In this document: positions 47,908 through 60,522 of the stretch, piece by piece
How positions within the stretch are numbered: position 1 is the first letter of the stretch
How the letters are laid out: each line of letters opens with the position of its first letter
Assembly (NCBI GenBank): GCA_949752745.1
Contig: OX457032.1
Location: 11,791,543-11,855,542, forward strand
Source of the DNA: Protula sp. h YS-2021
Taxonomy: Eukaryota; Annelida; Polychaeta; Sabellida; Serpulidae
DNA length: 64,000 bases
Direction: 5' to 3'
Notes under the pieces: generated by a model
Databases searched by the model: none
What the model was told of the DNA's origin: nothing
The model's input: only the letters and a program-made list of their open reading frames with translations
Position numbers and translations under genes: made by a program

Positions 47908-48092
47908 TACCATGATTACCGTGACAACCATGACTACCGTGACTACCTTGACTACCATGACTACCGTGACCACCTTGACTACCATGACTACCGTGACAAC
48001 CATGACTACCGTGACTGCCATGACTACCGTGACCACCATGACTACCGTGACTACCATGACAACTGTGACTACCATGACAACCGTCACTACCG
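47908..48092. repeat. 9/18-bp minisatellite
   Basis: About 20 copies of the 9-mers CATGACTAC and CGTGACTAC in alternation. The unit is a multiple of three, so it encodes pseudo-peptides (DYRDYHDYRD, GSHGSHG) on both strands. Confidence 0.95.
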
Positions 48093-50290
48093 GGGTTCCA
48101 CCACATCAGGTTTTAAGGTTGCATCAGTATTTTTCTTTCTTTTTTTTTTTTTTTGTTCATTTGTTGAATTAGAAAACATGGGTAAGACAGCATAATCCTT
48201 AAAAAAGAATTGTTTTCAAAGGATTGATTCTTGAGGCTAAAAAAGACACGCGAATAGGAATAGTTTTGTTAAAATGGAAGGATTGACTGGAATACAAGGT
48301 TATCTACACCTCGTCTTTAGTGAAATGTTATCTTATCTTATGGTTTAGAACAAAAGAGAAAATATACACGGTTCATATAAACATTCGTGGCGACAGGTGT
48401 CCACAGGAAAATAAAATGATCAGTTAAATCTGATAAGTCTTTTTGATAAAATAAATTACAAGGAAAAGCAATTTTATCGATATAGCTAAATTCAAATATA
48501 GACAGATATAGCCGACCTATTCTTACTCTATATTCAAGCTCTTAGAATTCCCCCGTGCCTAAACAATGAGTAAAACACCCTCTCGTAATAAGAAAAGCCC
48601 TACGGCTGTCGATGACAATCTACTTCCGGCCAACGTACTTACAACGCACAATACGCTTTACATATTAGTGTTCATACTAAAAACTAAATGTGTATGAACA
48701 GGAAAAGTGAAAGCACAAGACGCTGATTTACAGAGGTTGATTTTCGCTGCACCAGACAAGACTGACACTCCTCCTTATGGCCCACGGCATTGTTATTTCA
48801 TCGACAGTACAAATTAGTATAAGACTTAATCAAGTGCGAATAATGACAGCCTGGTCGCTAAGTTAAACAAGATTCTTACCACACAATGGCTTCCGTTAAA
48901 ATGTTTTTCTAAATTATAATCATAAATTAAACTCGACTTAATAAAAAAAAATAATGTCTTTATCAATTAGCCCTTGGTATTTGTTCTCATACTGATATAT
49001 TTTCGATTATCCCACGCACGGAATTTTTCTTCGAGTTTTTAACTGCAGGGAAGGATTATTAGTCTGTTACTGATTTGCATTAGATACATTCAGCAATTTG
49101 TAACCTCTGTTATATTTAAATTTTGTCCCCCCTTAAGAACCGCTTATGGCCATACGATCGCCTTATAAATGGTACTGAATCAATCAGACGTTTGCAATGT
49201 GCCAACAATATTTTCACGTACGTGTGTGAGGGTGGGTAAGGGAGGGGGTGGTTTCGATGAAAGAGTCAGACAACATCGGTCTTCGGTGATGTTGCCTCAG
49301 TCCTATTCTGGATTCACACGTCTTTCTGTACGTCCGGCACTTGTAACCGTCTGTCGTTGGAGTGAGCTGAGAGCGGCTCTTCATCAGCATACGCTTTTGT
49401 GCAGATTCATCTGATCGTCTCTGTTCGAAGCTTTTCACTGCCGCATGGTCCTGAACTGGGCCTCACTTTAGCAGTCCTTTGTGTCTATATGGCAGGACTT
49501 GAGATTGGACTTTGGCATATCGAGGACATGGAAGGTCGCTACGACGACATTTGTCTTTCAGCTGGCCAGAGCACGGCTTTCGGAATACGAGACTACGTAC
49601 GTAACGTTATAGAAAGGACCTTTTTGATCTTCACCTATGGAACTCTAGTTCTTGAAAACGGGCAAGAAAAGATGTGGAGGATACTTTTTTTCAACCGTCG
49701 GATCGATTAAGTTGAAAGCGGCGAAAACATTTGTACAGACAAAACTTAATTGAATAAAAACGTGACATTGACATAATTGTTCTAATTTCTATTCTTAGAG
49801 TTCATGACTCTAATCATTTTACTTTTCTGCCAGTACTTTTTTTCAATTCTGAAATATCATAGAAACCCGTAAAACATGCGCTGTTGTATACAAACATATG
49901 TGTGTAGATAAAAACGGAATCACTATTCTTCACGGAATCAATAATAGGTTTAACAGCTTATATTTCCGAGGAAATAAATCAATAGATAAATCTTTCTTAC
50001 ATCGTAATTATTTCAAGTCATTTGAGAAAAAGAACGTAAAATCGATTGATTAGTGCAATTAGCCAGTGTCTTACATGAAATATCCACAGCGATGCATCAC
50101 AGATAATGAAGGAAATGGAGAGTGAAAATCGACATACTACATTATCAACGTGAAAGTCCCTGTAATTGGTTTTATTTCAGCTGTTCTGTTAATGAAAGTG
50201 CTTTATCATTTTTATTCCAGGCATTGTTCATGTGGTGACTGGGACGTGTGGTAGCGTGAATACCTGGGCACAGTGCCTTGCAGCAGCAGC
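48093..50290. other. No firm gene
   Basis: A 103-codon frame at 49399-49710 and an 81-codon frame at 49169-49414 show no recognisable domain. No splice context supports them. The rest is AT-rich. Confidence 0.35.
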
Positions 50291-50299
50291 TTACGGAGA

Positions 50300-50680
50300 C
50301 TTGCTTGTTCGTTTGTTCGTTCTTATATTTGTTTGTTTGCTTGTTTGGTTGGTTGGTTGGTTGGTTAGTCGGTAGGCAGGTTGGTAGGTTGTTTAGTTGG
50401 TTGGTTGGTTGGTTGGTTGGTTGGTTGGTTAGTTGGTTGGTTGATGGTTGGTTGTTCGATGTTTGTTTGTTTGTGTGTGTTTGTTTGTGTGTGTGTTTTG
50501 TTTTGTTGATTGTTTATTTGCTTGCTTGCTTGCCTGCTTCCTTGTTGATTGCTGATGGTTTTATGTGTGTGTGTTTGTGTGTTCGTTCGTTTGCTTGTTT
50601 GCTTGTGTGTTTGTTTGCTTGCTTGTTTGTTTGTTTGTTTGTTTGTTTGTTTGTTTGCTTGCTTCCTTGTTGATTCTGGG
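50300..50680. repeat. (GGTT)n, (GTTT)n and (CTTG)n tetranucleotide repeats
   Basis: GGTT runs at about 50346-50450, then TTTG/CTTG-rich runs to about 50670. The cysteine/valine/leucine-rich frame across it is an artefact. Confidence 0.93.
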
Positions 50681-50974
50681 TTTTTTTTTGTTATTTATGT
50701 CACAGAACATACGGGACTGTAGAGAGCAATCAGAACAAATAAGCACATATGACAGCGCCGCCAACAGTACCTGAATATCACAGTGAGCCCTTTCGAGCTA
50801 GCCCATTGAATAAACCGGAGCGATATAGTGTATATTTTTTTTCGACTTGCGAACCTTTCCAATTTAAATTTGTTTAATTTAATAATAAAAACAAGGCTAG
50901 TATTAGTTTCTCATTGTAATAACAACTAGACGTTACAGCAATTGAGTTTTGATTGGCAGATTCCACAGATGAAT

Positions 50975-51860
50975 GGAATGCCATTTTTACATTTATTAGG
51001 GAATTTTTGATATCAAGAATTAATTTTTGATCTCAAAATTTGAATTTTTGATATCAAGAATTGATTTCTGATCTCAAAGAATCATTTTTTTGATATCAAG
51101 AATTAATTTTTGCTCTCTGTAATTATATTTTTGATATCTCTAACTGTGTTCTTGATTTAAAGCAATAATTCTTGATATCAATAAATGTTTAGAGATATCA
51201 AGAAATATTTATTGATATCAAAAATGAATTAAAAATCTCTAAACATGATTTTAAAAAGAAAAAATTCAGTTCTTGATAGCCAAAATGAAATATTTGGTAG
51301 CAAAATCGCAATTTTGAGCTCAATATTTTTTCTTTTTATTGATATCAAGAATTTATTTCAGATATCATTATATCAGAACAAGGCTTTATTATATACTTAT
51401 TATTGGTAGCAAAATATAAATTTTATATACTTTTTTATATATACTTTTTATATACTTTAGAATCTACAAATGATTTTTAATCTCAAAAATTAATTTCTGG
51501 TTTTAAAATATCAGGCTATATTGATATAAAAAATTCAGAAGCACACATCTGTGAATAAAATAAGTCCTTGTATATTTGAGCTCAAAAATTGTGTAGCTAT
51601 TATTGATATCAACTTTTAAAGTTTTCATCTGCTAAATTTAATTGACGATTCGTTAAATTGCCTATAAATGTGTGTCTCCCATGAAATTTCTTTAGTTTGT
51701 AAAATTGATTTTTTTATCTCCAAAATAAATTTTTGCCATCTGAAATTCATTTCTTGATAGCAAAATATAAATTAATGAGATCTACATTAATTTATTGATA
51801 GCTTTAATTATATTTTGATATCAAACATAGCATTTAGCATTAAATGTTAAAGCGGCATTC
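50975..51860 (+). mobile_element. GATATC-palindrome element, copy 2
   Basis: Starts GGAATGCCATTTTTACATTT and ends TAAATGTTAAAGCGGCATTC, an imperfect terminal inverted repeat of about 20 bp. The interior is made of TTTTTGATATCAAGAATT-type palindromes. Order and content match copy 1 inverted and copy 3 directly. Confidence 0.85.
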
Positions 51861-52149
51861 TTTACAAATGTATTATCACTTCTATATGTCAGTTGTTAAC
51901 GAATTTCTTTCCGATGTACCTCAAAACTGCAACTTCGTAAAAAGAAATCTAAAAAATCTGAGAAAGCGAACACTGTACAGTAATCCTACGAATATTTCCG
52001 GTGAGTTACAAACTCGAAAAATTGCTTTACGAAATCAAAAAAAAAGCTTTACAAAATCGAAAAAAATATTACGAAAACGAAAAAACCAGAACAATAGAAT
52101 AATGTAACGGTGTTTACATAGTCCATATACAGTGAGGCTCTGTTGACCA

Positions 52150-52771
52150 TCAGTTCATTACAGGAACAAATTTGTGTCCCGATGCTGCGATGTAGTGTCC
52201 GCGTGTTATTTCTGTCTGTGTTCGCCTTGTGTAGAGGTCCATAGCCGCCTGTGTTTTTGTTCTCTCCGTGGCAGTCTGAGGTGTTGCGACGCCCATACTG
52301 CTGATAAGTATGTAGGTGGTTGTCTGAAGCTTCCAGATGGCATCGAAGAACACGAAGATGTTGGGTTTCGGGCAACTGACAATGGCATTATAATTCCGGT
52401 GGAAGGCTTCGGGTTCATTATTGGTTCGGCGTTCTGCTGATGGATATTGAGCCCACAGATGTGGTGAAAACTTTGCGTCTTCAATATAGATAGCTCTTTG
52501 ATAATCTGCGAATTTTTCATATTTATCGTGACTTCTTCCGCCGGGATCTGTACGCTGCCATTTTGAGAGATTTTATATCTTTTTTCTGTAAATCTTCATC
52601 TAGAATCTCTTCAAGCACGGTTTCCAGCAATTTCACCGGTCTAGCACTTATGTCACTTGAAGCTTTTCGCTTTATTTGTATCCCGATTCGGTCTTTTCCC
52701 CTCTGATTTTTACTTTTTTCATGATTATGTTCAGGCTTTAACTCGAAAGGTACAGAACTTTCAGTTTTCAA
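52150..52771 (-). mobile_element. FLYWCH/MULE-type transposase remnant
   Basis: On the minus strand, 52771-52523 encodes the tail of a FLYWCH zinc finger (PEHNHEKSKN) and the basic helix that usually follows it (ETVLEEILDEDL, YRSRRKKSR). Then 52510-52200 encodes the C-terminal hallmark of the same transposase class (SPHLWAQYP, RRTNNEPEAFHRNYN, DAIWKL). The catalytic centre between them is absent, so an internal deletion has joined the two ends. No terminal inverted repeat was found. This was once a Mutator-like element protein or a host gene derived from one. Confidence 0.78.
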
Positions 52772-53822
52772 ACGTGCTTTACAGCTTCGAACAGAGCACA
52801 GCCAAGAAATTTGTCCATTTTTTGTAGTGTGCTTTTAATAATACCTGTACCCGTCCCAAATAACTCCAAGTTTTCCCTTATTAGTTTCAATTAATTCTAT
52901 CTTCATTCTTATAGTTTAACTGGAATTTATTTGCATGCTTATTCAACCCTTTCAAATGGATGGAAAAATAATTGTGATTTAAAACCTGTGTGCTCTAGGG
53001 CTTTTCAATGTTGGCAATTACTATCTTGATCTTAGGGATCAATAACTCCTGTTGTTTGAAGACGGTTGATCATGCACATCTTTAAACCTCCTATCAGGAT
53101 CTTTCCGGACTACCGCGGCGGGGTGCTCCGAACTTCGTATGTTGTAGAACGGATGTCTACTGTAGGGATGTTGTTAGTCATTGTTATGTAACTGATTATG
53201 CAATGGCTTTTTCGATTCCGTTGAGTTTTTCTTTCGATTTCGTAATCGGGGAAGAGACAAAAATTCAATTTGATAGGAGTCAGAAAATTTCAGGCAAACT
53301 AACCCCACCCCAAACATACACACGCAGCAATGTATATAAAGGCTTTTAGGCTTTTAAGCGCTTTAATAACTTTCGGTACCACTTATATAACGTCGTTTTT
53401 GCCCAGACGTTTGAAATCACTAGGCATTTTCTAGGTGAAGGTCAATTTCCGGTGCTTGGCCTTGACCTGGACCGAAAAGGTTATGATTACTGATGTATCT
53501 ATTATGTAATATGTTCCAGTATATCTTTTCTGAGAGATGGGGATGAAAACTGTCATTCAAAGTAATGTTGCACAGTGCATGTATTTCTGATGAAAAACTA
53601 GATGTGTATTTCATTCTGATCCATGGATATGCAAATATATGCAAATATCCATGGCTCTACAACACCAGTTGCAAAGTGTGAATGAATTTTATATACTAAA
53701 ATTGATTTAGAGATATCTGAAATTTAGTAAGAGATATTTGTGTATTTCATACTGCAGATAGACAAAGGAGAGAATATAATCCCTGAAAATAAAAATAAAA
53801 GATAAAATAAAAATAAAAACAA
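52772..53822. other. No gene recognised
   Basis: AT-rich. Contains ATGGATATGCAAATATATGC at about 53624 but no supportable gene. Confidence 0.45.
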
Positions 53823-54076
53823 GGGTCGTATTTACTCCACGAATAATAACAAACAAGATAGGGGGTGTATCTATTCCACCAATAATAAACAAGATGTGGG
53901 GTGTATTTACTCCACCAATAATAACAAACAAGATGAGTGGCTTGTTCACTTCACTTATAATAACAAACAAGATGACGGGCGTATTGATTTCACCAATAAT
54001 AACAAACAACATGTGAGGTGTATTTACCCCACCAATAATAAACAAGATGTGGAGTGTATTTACTCCACCAATAATA
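53823..54076. repeat. about 36-bp minisatellite
   Basis: About seven copies with ACTCCACCAATAATAACAAA and CAAGATGTGGGGTGTATTT. A related three-copy patch is at 55690-55800. Confidence 0.92.
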
Positions 54077-54230
54077 ATTACTTCAACAACAACTAGACCG
54101 AAATTCGCACAGCGAATTAGCCCCACTTGGAATGATAACTTAAAACGGAAGGTAGATGATATTGCAGTTTGTTAACAATTTTCACATGTCTGAATGTAGA
54201 ATATCCTCCTAAATACTACTAACTATACCG

Positions 54231-55070
54231 GTAAGGTTAAGGCCAAAAATATGCTCTATCTCTTACCGTTTTCGACATAAAGGACAACTTCCGGTTTGGG
54301 GCTCGAAAGTGACATGGAGGTCATGGACACCGGAAGTTATACCTTACGTATCGTCGTATAGGGGGTGGAGGTAGAAAATGAGGTTAAAATTGCTTTATCT
54401 CTTTCCGTTTTTGAGATAAAGGCCAACTTCCGGTTTTGGGCTCAAAAATGATCTTGAGGTCAAGGCCACCGGAAGTTATACCTTACGTATCGTCGTATAG
54501 GAGGTGGAGGTCGAAAATGAGGTCAGAATTGCTCTATCTCTTTCCGTTTTCGAGATAACCCGTTTTTTTTTTCTTAAATAACGTTTTTCGCGATTTCTAG
54601 GTCATGGTCAAGGTCAAAAATTTTATCGGTTGCTTCAGATCACATCGCTCTTTATATATGTGCCAAGTTCGGCTTTTTTAGCTTCAACGGCCTTGCAGTA
54701 ATTGTCTGAAAACCGTTTGGCCTTTTTCGCGATTTGACCTTGACCAGTAAGGTCAAGGTAAAAAATTTTTATCAGATGCAACACTTTCGATGACCCTCCA
54801 TACATGTGCCAAGTTTGGTTGGTCTAGCTTCAGTGGTCTCGGATGTTTTCGAGATAACTCATTGTTTTTCTTAAATAACGTCTTTCGCGATTTCAAGGTC
54901 ATGGTCAAGGTCAAGGTCAAAAATTTTTATCCTTTGCTTCAGATCACATCGCCTTTTATATATGTGCCAAGTTTGGCTTTTCTAGCTTCAACGGCCTTGC
55001 AGTAATTGTCTGAAAACCGTTTGGCCTTTTTCGCGATTTGACCTTGACCTTGACCGGCAGATAGTTCCCT
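54231..55070. repeat. Tandem repeats of 140 and 300 bp with AAGGTCA motifs
   Basis: A 140-bp unit (CTATCTCTTTCCGTTTTCGA, CACCGGAAGTTATACCTTAC) occurs twice at about 54250-54540. A 300-bp unit (GTGCCAAGTTTGGTTGGTCT-type, TTTCGCGATTTCAAGGTCAT) occurs at about 54590 and 54890. Inside are tandem AAGGTCA half-sites. Confidence 0.8.
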
Positions 55071-55689
55071 TGGCGAAAAGTTCTCACCTCCATTATGTAA
55101 GTTCTATGACGTAATCCCTGATTGAGGGGTGAGAACTTTTGGCACGGATAAATTGGGTAAACATTTGCGAGGTTGTTAATACCTTGAACAAAGAGTGTGC
55201 CACGAACTGGTTGCATACTTACAACTTTCACATTACACACGCCATTTTCTGAAGAATATCTTGATACATATTTTTATAAATTCACATCTGTTGTTTTATC
55301 TTTTATATTTATGAGGTAAGATTAATTCCATTGTGTCGTATGATAATTGTGCAATTTATGTAATCTGATCCCAATGAACAAGATACCCCGTTTCAGTGCT
55401 GCTCAAAAATGTAGGGGCCACTTTTAAGGCGATTAGTGTCAAGGTTAATCCTATTTTAGTATAATTTCAACACTACTCTGTAGCATAACAATTGTAATTC
55501 GCGTAATACCTGCTAACCATGAGTAGGATGCTTCAGTTTTTTTAATGCTACTGGAAAATCCAGAGACGGCGAATCCAATTATTGTTCAAAAAGAACTATT
55601 CGCCCCGGGGGAACTATCTGCCCACACCACATTCGTGCTTGAATGCCGGTGAGGACATTTCGCCCAGTGAGAACTCTTCGCCCTGAACA
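55071..55689. other. No gene recognised
   Basis: An inverted pair GGCGAAAAGTTCTCACC (55072) and GGGTGAGAACTTTTGGC (55126) forms a 70-bp hairpin-like unit. Otherwise nothing is seen. Confidence 0.5.
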
Positions 55690-55800
55690 CCGGACTTACT
55701 TACTACTCCAATAATAACAATCAAGATGTGAGATATATTTACTCCACCAATAATAACAACCAAGATGACGGGCTTACTTACTTCAACAACAATAACAAAT
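55690..55800. repeat. Three-copy patch of the 53823 minisatellite
   Basis: TTACTACTCCAATAATAACA and ACAAGATG-type units, as in 53823-54076. Confidence 0.8.
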
Positions 55801-55825
55801 AACAAATGGAAAAAGTTACTTCAGT

Positions 55826-56165
55826 AGAAGAAAGCAAACCTGGGCATTTGATTATTTACTTTAGGATTAGAAAAGAAACCTGGACATTTGATTATTTTCT
55901 TCAGTATAAGAAAAGAAACCTGGACATTTGTATAATTTACTTAAGTATAAGAAAACAAACCTGGAGATTTGATGTTTTACTGCAGTGTGGGCAAAAAAGC
56001 AAGACATTGTAGAATTCACTTCCCGACATATAACAAGGCATGGCAGAATTCACTTCCCGACATATAGCAAGGCATGGCAGAATTCACTTTCCGAGATATA
56101 ACAAGGCATGGAAGAATTTACTTACCGACATATAGCAAGGCATGGTAGATTTCACTTTAGTGTAG
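55826..56165. repeat. Two adjacent minisatellites (39 and 34 bp)
   Basis: Four copies with AAGAAAAGAAACCTGGACAT (about 55826-55985) are followed by five copies with GAATTCACTTCCCGACATAT and AGCAAGGCATGGCA (56010-56165). Confidence 0.92.
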
Positions 56166-56258
56166 ATTACAAAAAGAACGTGTAAAATATACACACATGA
56201 AAAAAATTGTTTCGTCTCAGATAACTGCAAACGGGAGAAGAAATTAATTAGGTAACTC

Positions 56259-57310
56259 ACCGACCAGGCTGATTTTACTTCACCTCAGATAACACACTGA
56301 CTAGGGAGATTTTACTTCAGCTCAGATAACACACTGACCATGGGGAGATTTTACTTCGCCTTAGATAACACACTGACCTACGAGATTTTACTTCGCCTTA
56401 GATAAAACACAGACCAGAGAGAATTAACTTTTCTTCAGATAACAAACAGCCTAGGCAGAATTTACGTCACTGTTGATAAGAAAACAACATGCTCTCTGCT
56501 GGAAGAGAAAAAAACAACTAGAAATTTATCCGTCACGTTTAATGGTTAAAGGAACAAGGAGATGTATTACTTTCAGTTTAACACACTGACCAGAGAGATT
56601 TTATTCACCTTAGATAACACACCGACAAAGGAGCTTTTACTTCACCTCAGATAACACACCCACCAGGGAGATTTTACTTCACCTCAGATAACACACCCAC
56701 CAGGGAGATTTTACTTCACCTTAGATAACACACCGACCTGGGAGATTTTACTTACCCTCAGATAACACACCCACCAGGGCGATTTTCCTTCACCTCAGAT
56801 AACACACCCACCAGGGAGATTTTACTTCACCTCAGATAACACACCCACCAGGGAGATTTTACTTCACCTCAGATAACACACCGACCAGAGAGATTTTACT
56901 TCACCTTAGATAACACACCGACCTGGGAGATTTTACTTACCCTCAGATAACACACCCACCAGGGCGATTTTACTTCACCTCAGATAACACACCGACCAGG
57001 GAGATTTTGCTTCACCTTTGATAACACACAGACCACGGAGATTTTACTTCACCTCAGATAACGCACCGATCTGGGATATTTGACTTCACCTCGGATAACA
57101 CACCGACCAGGGAGATTTTGCTTACCCTGAGATAACACACCCACCGGGGCGATTTTACTTTATCTCAGATAACACTCCCACCAGGGAGATTTTACTTCAA
57201 CTCAGATAACACACTGACCAGGGAGATTTTACTTCGCTTTAGATAACAAACAGACCAGGGAGATTTTACTCCGCCTTAGATAAAACACAGACCAGAGAGA
57301 ATTAACTTTT
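56259..57310. repeat. 37-bp minisatellite, about 24 copies
   Basis: The unit is CAGATAACACACCCACCAGG plus GAGATTTTACTTCACCT. The array is split by about 180 bp of unique sequence at 56401-56575. Confidence 0.95.
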
Positions 57311-57455
57311 CTTCAGATAACAAACAGCCTAGGCAGAATTTACGTCACTGTTGATAAGAAAACAACATGCTCTCTGCTGGAAGAAAAAAAAAAACAACTA
57401 GAAATTTATCCGTCACGTTTAATGGTTAAAGGAACAAGGAGGTGTGTTACTTTCA
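56401..57455. repeat. 878-bp segmental tandem duplication
   Basis: The 56401-56577 segment (GATAAAACACAGACCAGAGA to TATTACTTTCAG) recurs almost unchanged at 57279-57456, offset by 878 bp. This indicates duplication of array plus flank. Confidence 0.9.
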
Positions 57456-57456
57456 G

Positions 57457-58270
57457 AAACAAACAAAACAAAAGGGGACACCCGACACGGCAGACCAATA
57501 ATTACTCACGTTATCTCGTGAACACTCGAAGCACAGAACCGCATGGCGTGAAGCTTTTGAAATTATTGACCAGTCTTGTCCTTGAAAAAAAGTGACAGGG
57601 AATCAGCTGAAAAAAGTTTCATTTCAATTGTGACAGCGAATTCAGCTTTAAAAAAGGTGAATTAAGTTCCTTACTTTCTTGAGCTGTTGATTAATCATAT
57701 GTATCATTAGTGCTTAAGATTTCTCTTTCAACGTTTCCTGACAAAGTATTATATCATTTTAATGTATTCTTGAAAGAAACAGCAATTTAGTTCATTCGCT
57801 GACAAAGAACCTAGTACTTTTTCACCTCGCTTCTTTTACTGTAGTGTCGCCAAAGGCTATTAACACATAAGTACGGTAATTATAATCTCCCAACTAGCCA
57901 GTGAACGTTTAAAGTTATGGGAATCTTCTGTTATAATATACCAAAACACCGGCATTAAAAACCCCCCCAAACGCACCAACTTGTCCAAAAGTGTCGCGGA
58001 TCTGATGTAGGTACCTGCGCATGTACGTTTTCTCACGAAAGACAGAGAGAAAATTGTTGTTGAAATGCCTGGATATTTGCTTAAGATCTGCTGAAACTGA
58101 AGGAGTTATGTCATTCCTTTCATTCCCTTTCGTGCTACATTTTGTAGAAATCAACATTTTCAATTCATGACAAAGAGACTATTATATTTTCAAATACTGT
58201 TGTTAATACTCAGCGTCATCGTCTTTACTGGCCTTAACTACCGAAAGTTAGCTACCGATACTTAAACTAG
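57457..58270. other. No gene recognised
   Basis: A minus-strand 82-codon frame at 57915-58163 has no recognisable family. Confidence 0.4.
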
Positions 58271-58274
58271 ATGC

Positions 58275-59345
58275 ACCGATATCAGCCACACTTACGTCAA
58301 CAACATCGATGTCCGCAACACCGATGTCAGCCAGACCGATGTCAGCCACAACATTGTCAGCCTCACCGATGTCAGTAACACCGATGTCAGTAACACCGAT
58401 GTCAGCCACAACTTTGTCAGGCACACCGATGTCAGCCACACCGATGTCAGCCACAACTTTGTCAGGCACACCGATGTCAGTAACACCGATGTCAGCCACA
58501 ACTTTGTCAGGCACACCGATGTCAGTAACACCGATGTCAGCCACAACTTTGTCAGGCACACCGATGTCAGTAACACCGATGTCAGCCACAACTTTGTCGG
58601 CACACCGATGTCAGTAACACCGATGTCAGTAACACCGATGTCAGCCACAACTTTGTCAGGCACACCGATGTCAGTAACACCGATGTCAGCCACAACTTTG
58701 TCAGCCACACCCATGTCAGCCACACCCATGTCAGTAACACCGATATCAGTAATACTGATGTCAGCCACACTAAGTAACACAGAAGTCAGCCACACCGATG
58801 TCAGTAACACCGATGTCAGCCACACCGATATCAGTAACACCGATGTCATCCAAATCGATGTCCGCCACACCCATGCCAGCCACCCCGATGTCAGTAACAC
58901 CGATGTCAGCCACAGCTTTGTCAGGCACACCGATGTCAGTCACACCGATGTCAGCCACACCGATATCAGCCACACCCCTGTCAGCCACACCGATGTCAGT
59001 AACACCGATGTCAGCCACACCGATGTCAGCCACACTAAGTAACACAGAAGTCAGAGACACCGATGTCAGCCACAACTTTGTCAGGCACACCGATGTCAGC
59101 CACACCTATGTCAGTAACACCGATATCAGTAAAACTGATGTCAGCCACACTCAGTAACACCGAAGTCAGCCACACCCATGTCAGCCACACCCATGTCAGC
59201 CACACCGATGTCAGTCACACCGATGTCAGTAACACCGATATCAGTAACACCGATATCAGTAACACCGATGTCATCCACACTCAGCAATACATATGTCAGC
59301 CACACCGATATCAGCCACACCGATACAGCCACACCTATGTCAGTC
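58275..59345. repeat. 15-bp minisatellite with 45-bp higher-order unit
   Basis: About 70 copies of 15-mers such as GCCACACCGATGTCA, GTAACACCGATGTCA, GCCACAACTTTGTCA and GGCACACCGATGTCA. Between about 58390 and 58690 three of them are locked into a 45-bp higher-order unit. Since 15 is a multiple of three, both strands carry long pseudo-repetitive frames (MSVTPMSATTLSG, ADIGVTDIGVPDKV). No start context or flanking exon supports coding. Confidence 0.95.
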
Positions 59346-59404
59346 TTAGCTCCGCTATTGCTCAGTCTTTAGATAGCTTTGTTTACCATGTTTTCGTCAC
59401 TATT

Positions 59405-59690
59405 GAATGCCATTTTCATATTTATTAAGTCATTATTAATATCAAGAACTAACTTTTTATCTCAAAAATAGATTTTTTGATATCAAGAATTTATTTTTGC
59501 TATCTGTTATTGTATTTTTGATATCTCTAAATGTATTCTTGATCTCCAAAAAAAATTTTTTGATATCAGTAACTATTTAGAGATATCAAGAAATATTTAT
59601 TGATATCATAAATTTTTTAATAATATCTAAAATTAATTTTGTTGATATCCAAAATTCAATTCTTAACAGCAAAAATGAAACATATGAAAG
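59405..59690 (+). mobile_element. GATATC-palindrome element, 5' fragment
   Basis: Begins GAATGCCATTTTCATATTTA and follows the same order of palindromes as copy 2, then stops where copy 3 begins. Confidence 0.75.
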
Positions 59691-59695
59691 GTATC

Positions 59696-60522
59696 GAGTG
59701 CCATTTTCACATTTATTAGGGAATTACTCATCCAAAAATTGGTTTTTTGGTGTCAAGAATTATATTTTGATCTCAAAAATCCATATTTTGATATCAAGAA
59801 TTAATTTTTGCTATCGGTAATTCTATCTGTAATTATTCAAAAAAGATAATTTTTTATACCAATAAATATTTAGAGATATCAAAAAACATTTATTGATATC
59901 CAAAATGATTTAATGATATCTAAAATTGATTTTTTGAGATCAAAAATTCAATTCTTGATGGCAAAATTGAAATATTTGAGTGCAAAATATCAATTTTGAG
60001 CTCAATAATTCATTTTTCTTTTATTGATATCAAGAATTTATTTCAGATCTCATTATTTCAGAATGATACTTTATGTATTCGGAAATCTGTAAATGGTTGT
60101 TTGATCTCAAAAATTGAATTTTGATATCAAAATATCAATCTATTTTTTAATACAAAATATCAGAAACACACATCTATAAATAAGTAATGACTGGTCCTTG
60201 TATATATAGTCTTTCTTTAATTATTTTACTGAACAAAAAGGAAGCAATTCTTGATATCAAAAATTGTGTTGTTGTTATGTTTGATCTCAATAATTCAATC
60301 TCTAAAATTTAATTGACGATTTCTATGTTTTATGTGAATGTGTGCCTTCCTTAAGATTTATTAAGTTGTAAAGTTGATTTTTTATCTCAAAAATAAATTG
60401 TTGCCATCTGAAATTCAATTATTGATAGCAAAATGTAAATTATTGAGATCTTCATTGATTTATTGATATCTTTAATTACATTTTGATATCAAAAATAAGC
60501 ATTAAATGTTAAAAGGCATTCC
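59696..60522 (+). mobile_element. GATATC-palindrome element, copy 3
   Basis: Starts GAGTGCCATTTTCACATTTA and ends TAAATGTTAAAAGGCATTCC, with the same internal landmarks as copies 1 and 2. Its 5' end abuts a truncated copy, suggesting insertion of one copy into or next to another. Confidence 0.85.

Noticed and set aside
47368..48195. Serine/arginine and GSHGSHG or HDYRD repeat proteins
   Set aside because: Translations of minisatellites with 31-bp and 9-bp units, with no independent evidence.
49399..49710. 103-codon frame as a gene
   Set aside because: No recognisable domain, no convincing splice sites, and a length expected by chance at this scale.
50278..50774. Cysteine/valine-rich 131-codon frame
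   Set aside because: Tetranucleotide repeats (GGTT, GTTT, CTTG) produce it.
56259..57310. Regular 37-bp repeats considered as a CRISPR array
   Set aside because: Units are contiguous with no unique spacers of constant length, and the context is an animal genome.
58248..59428. Frames of up to 212 codons with ADIGVTDIGV or MSATPMSVTP repeats
   Set aside because: Product of a 15-bp repeat; equally open on both strands and without flanking exon features.
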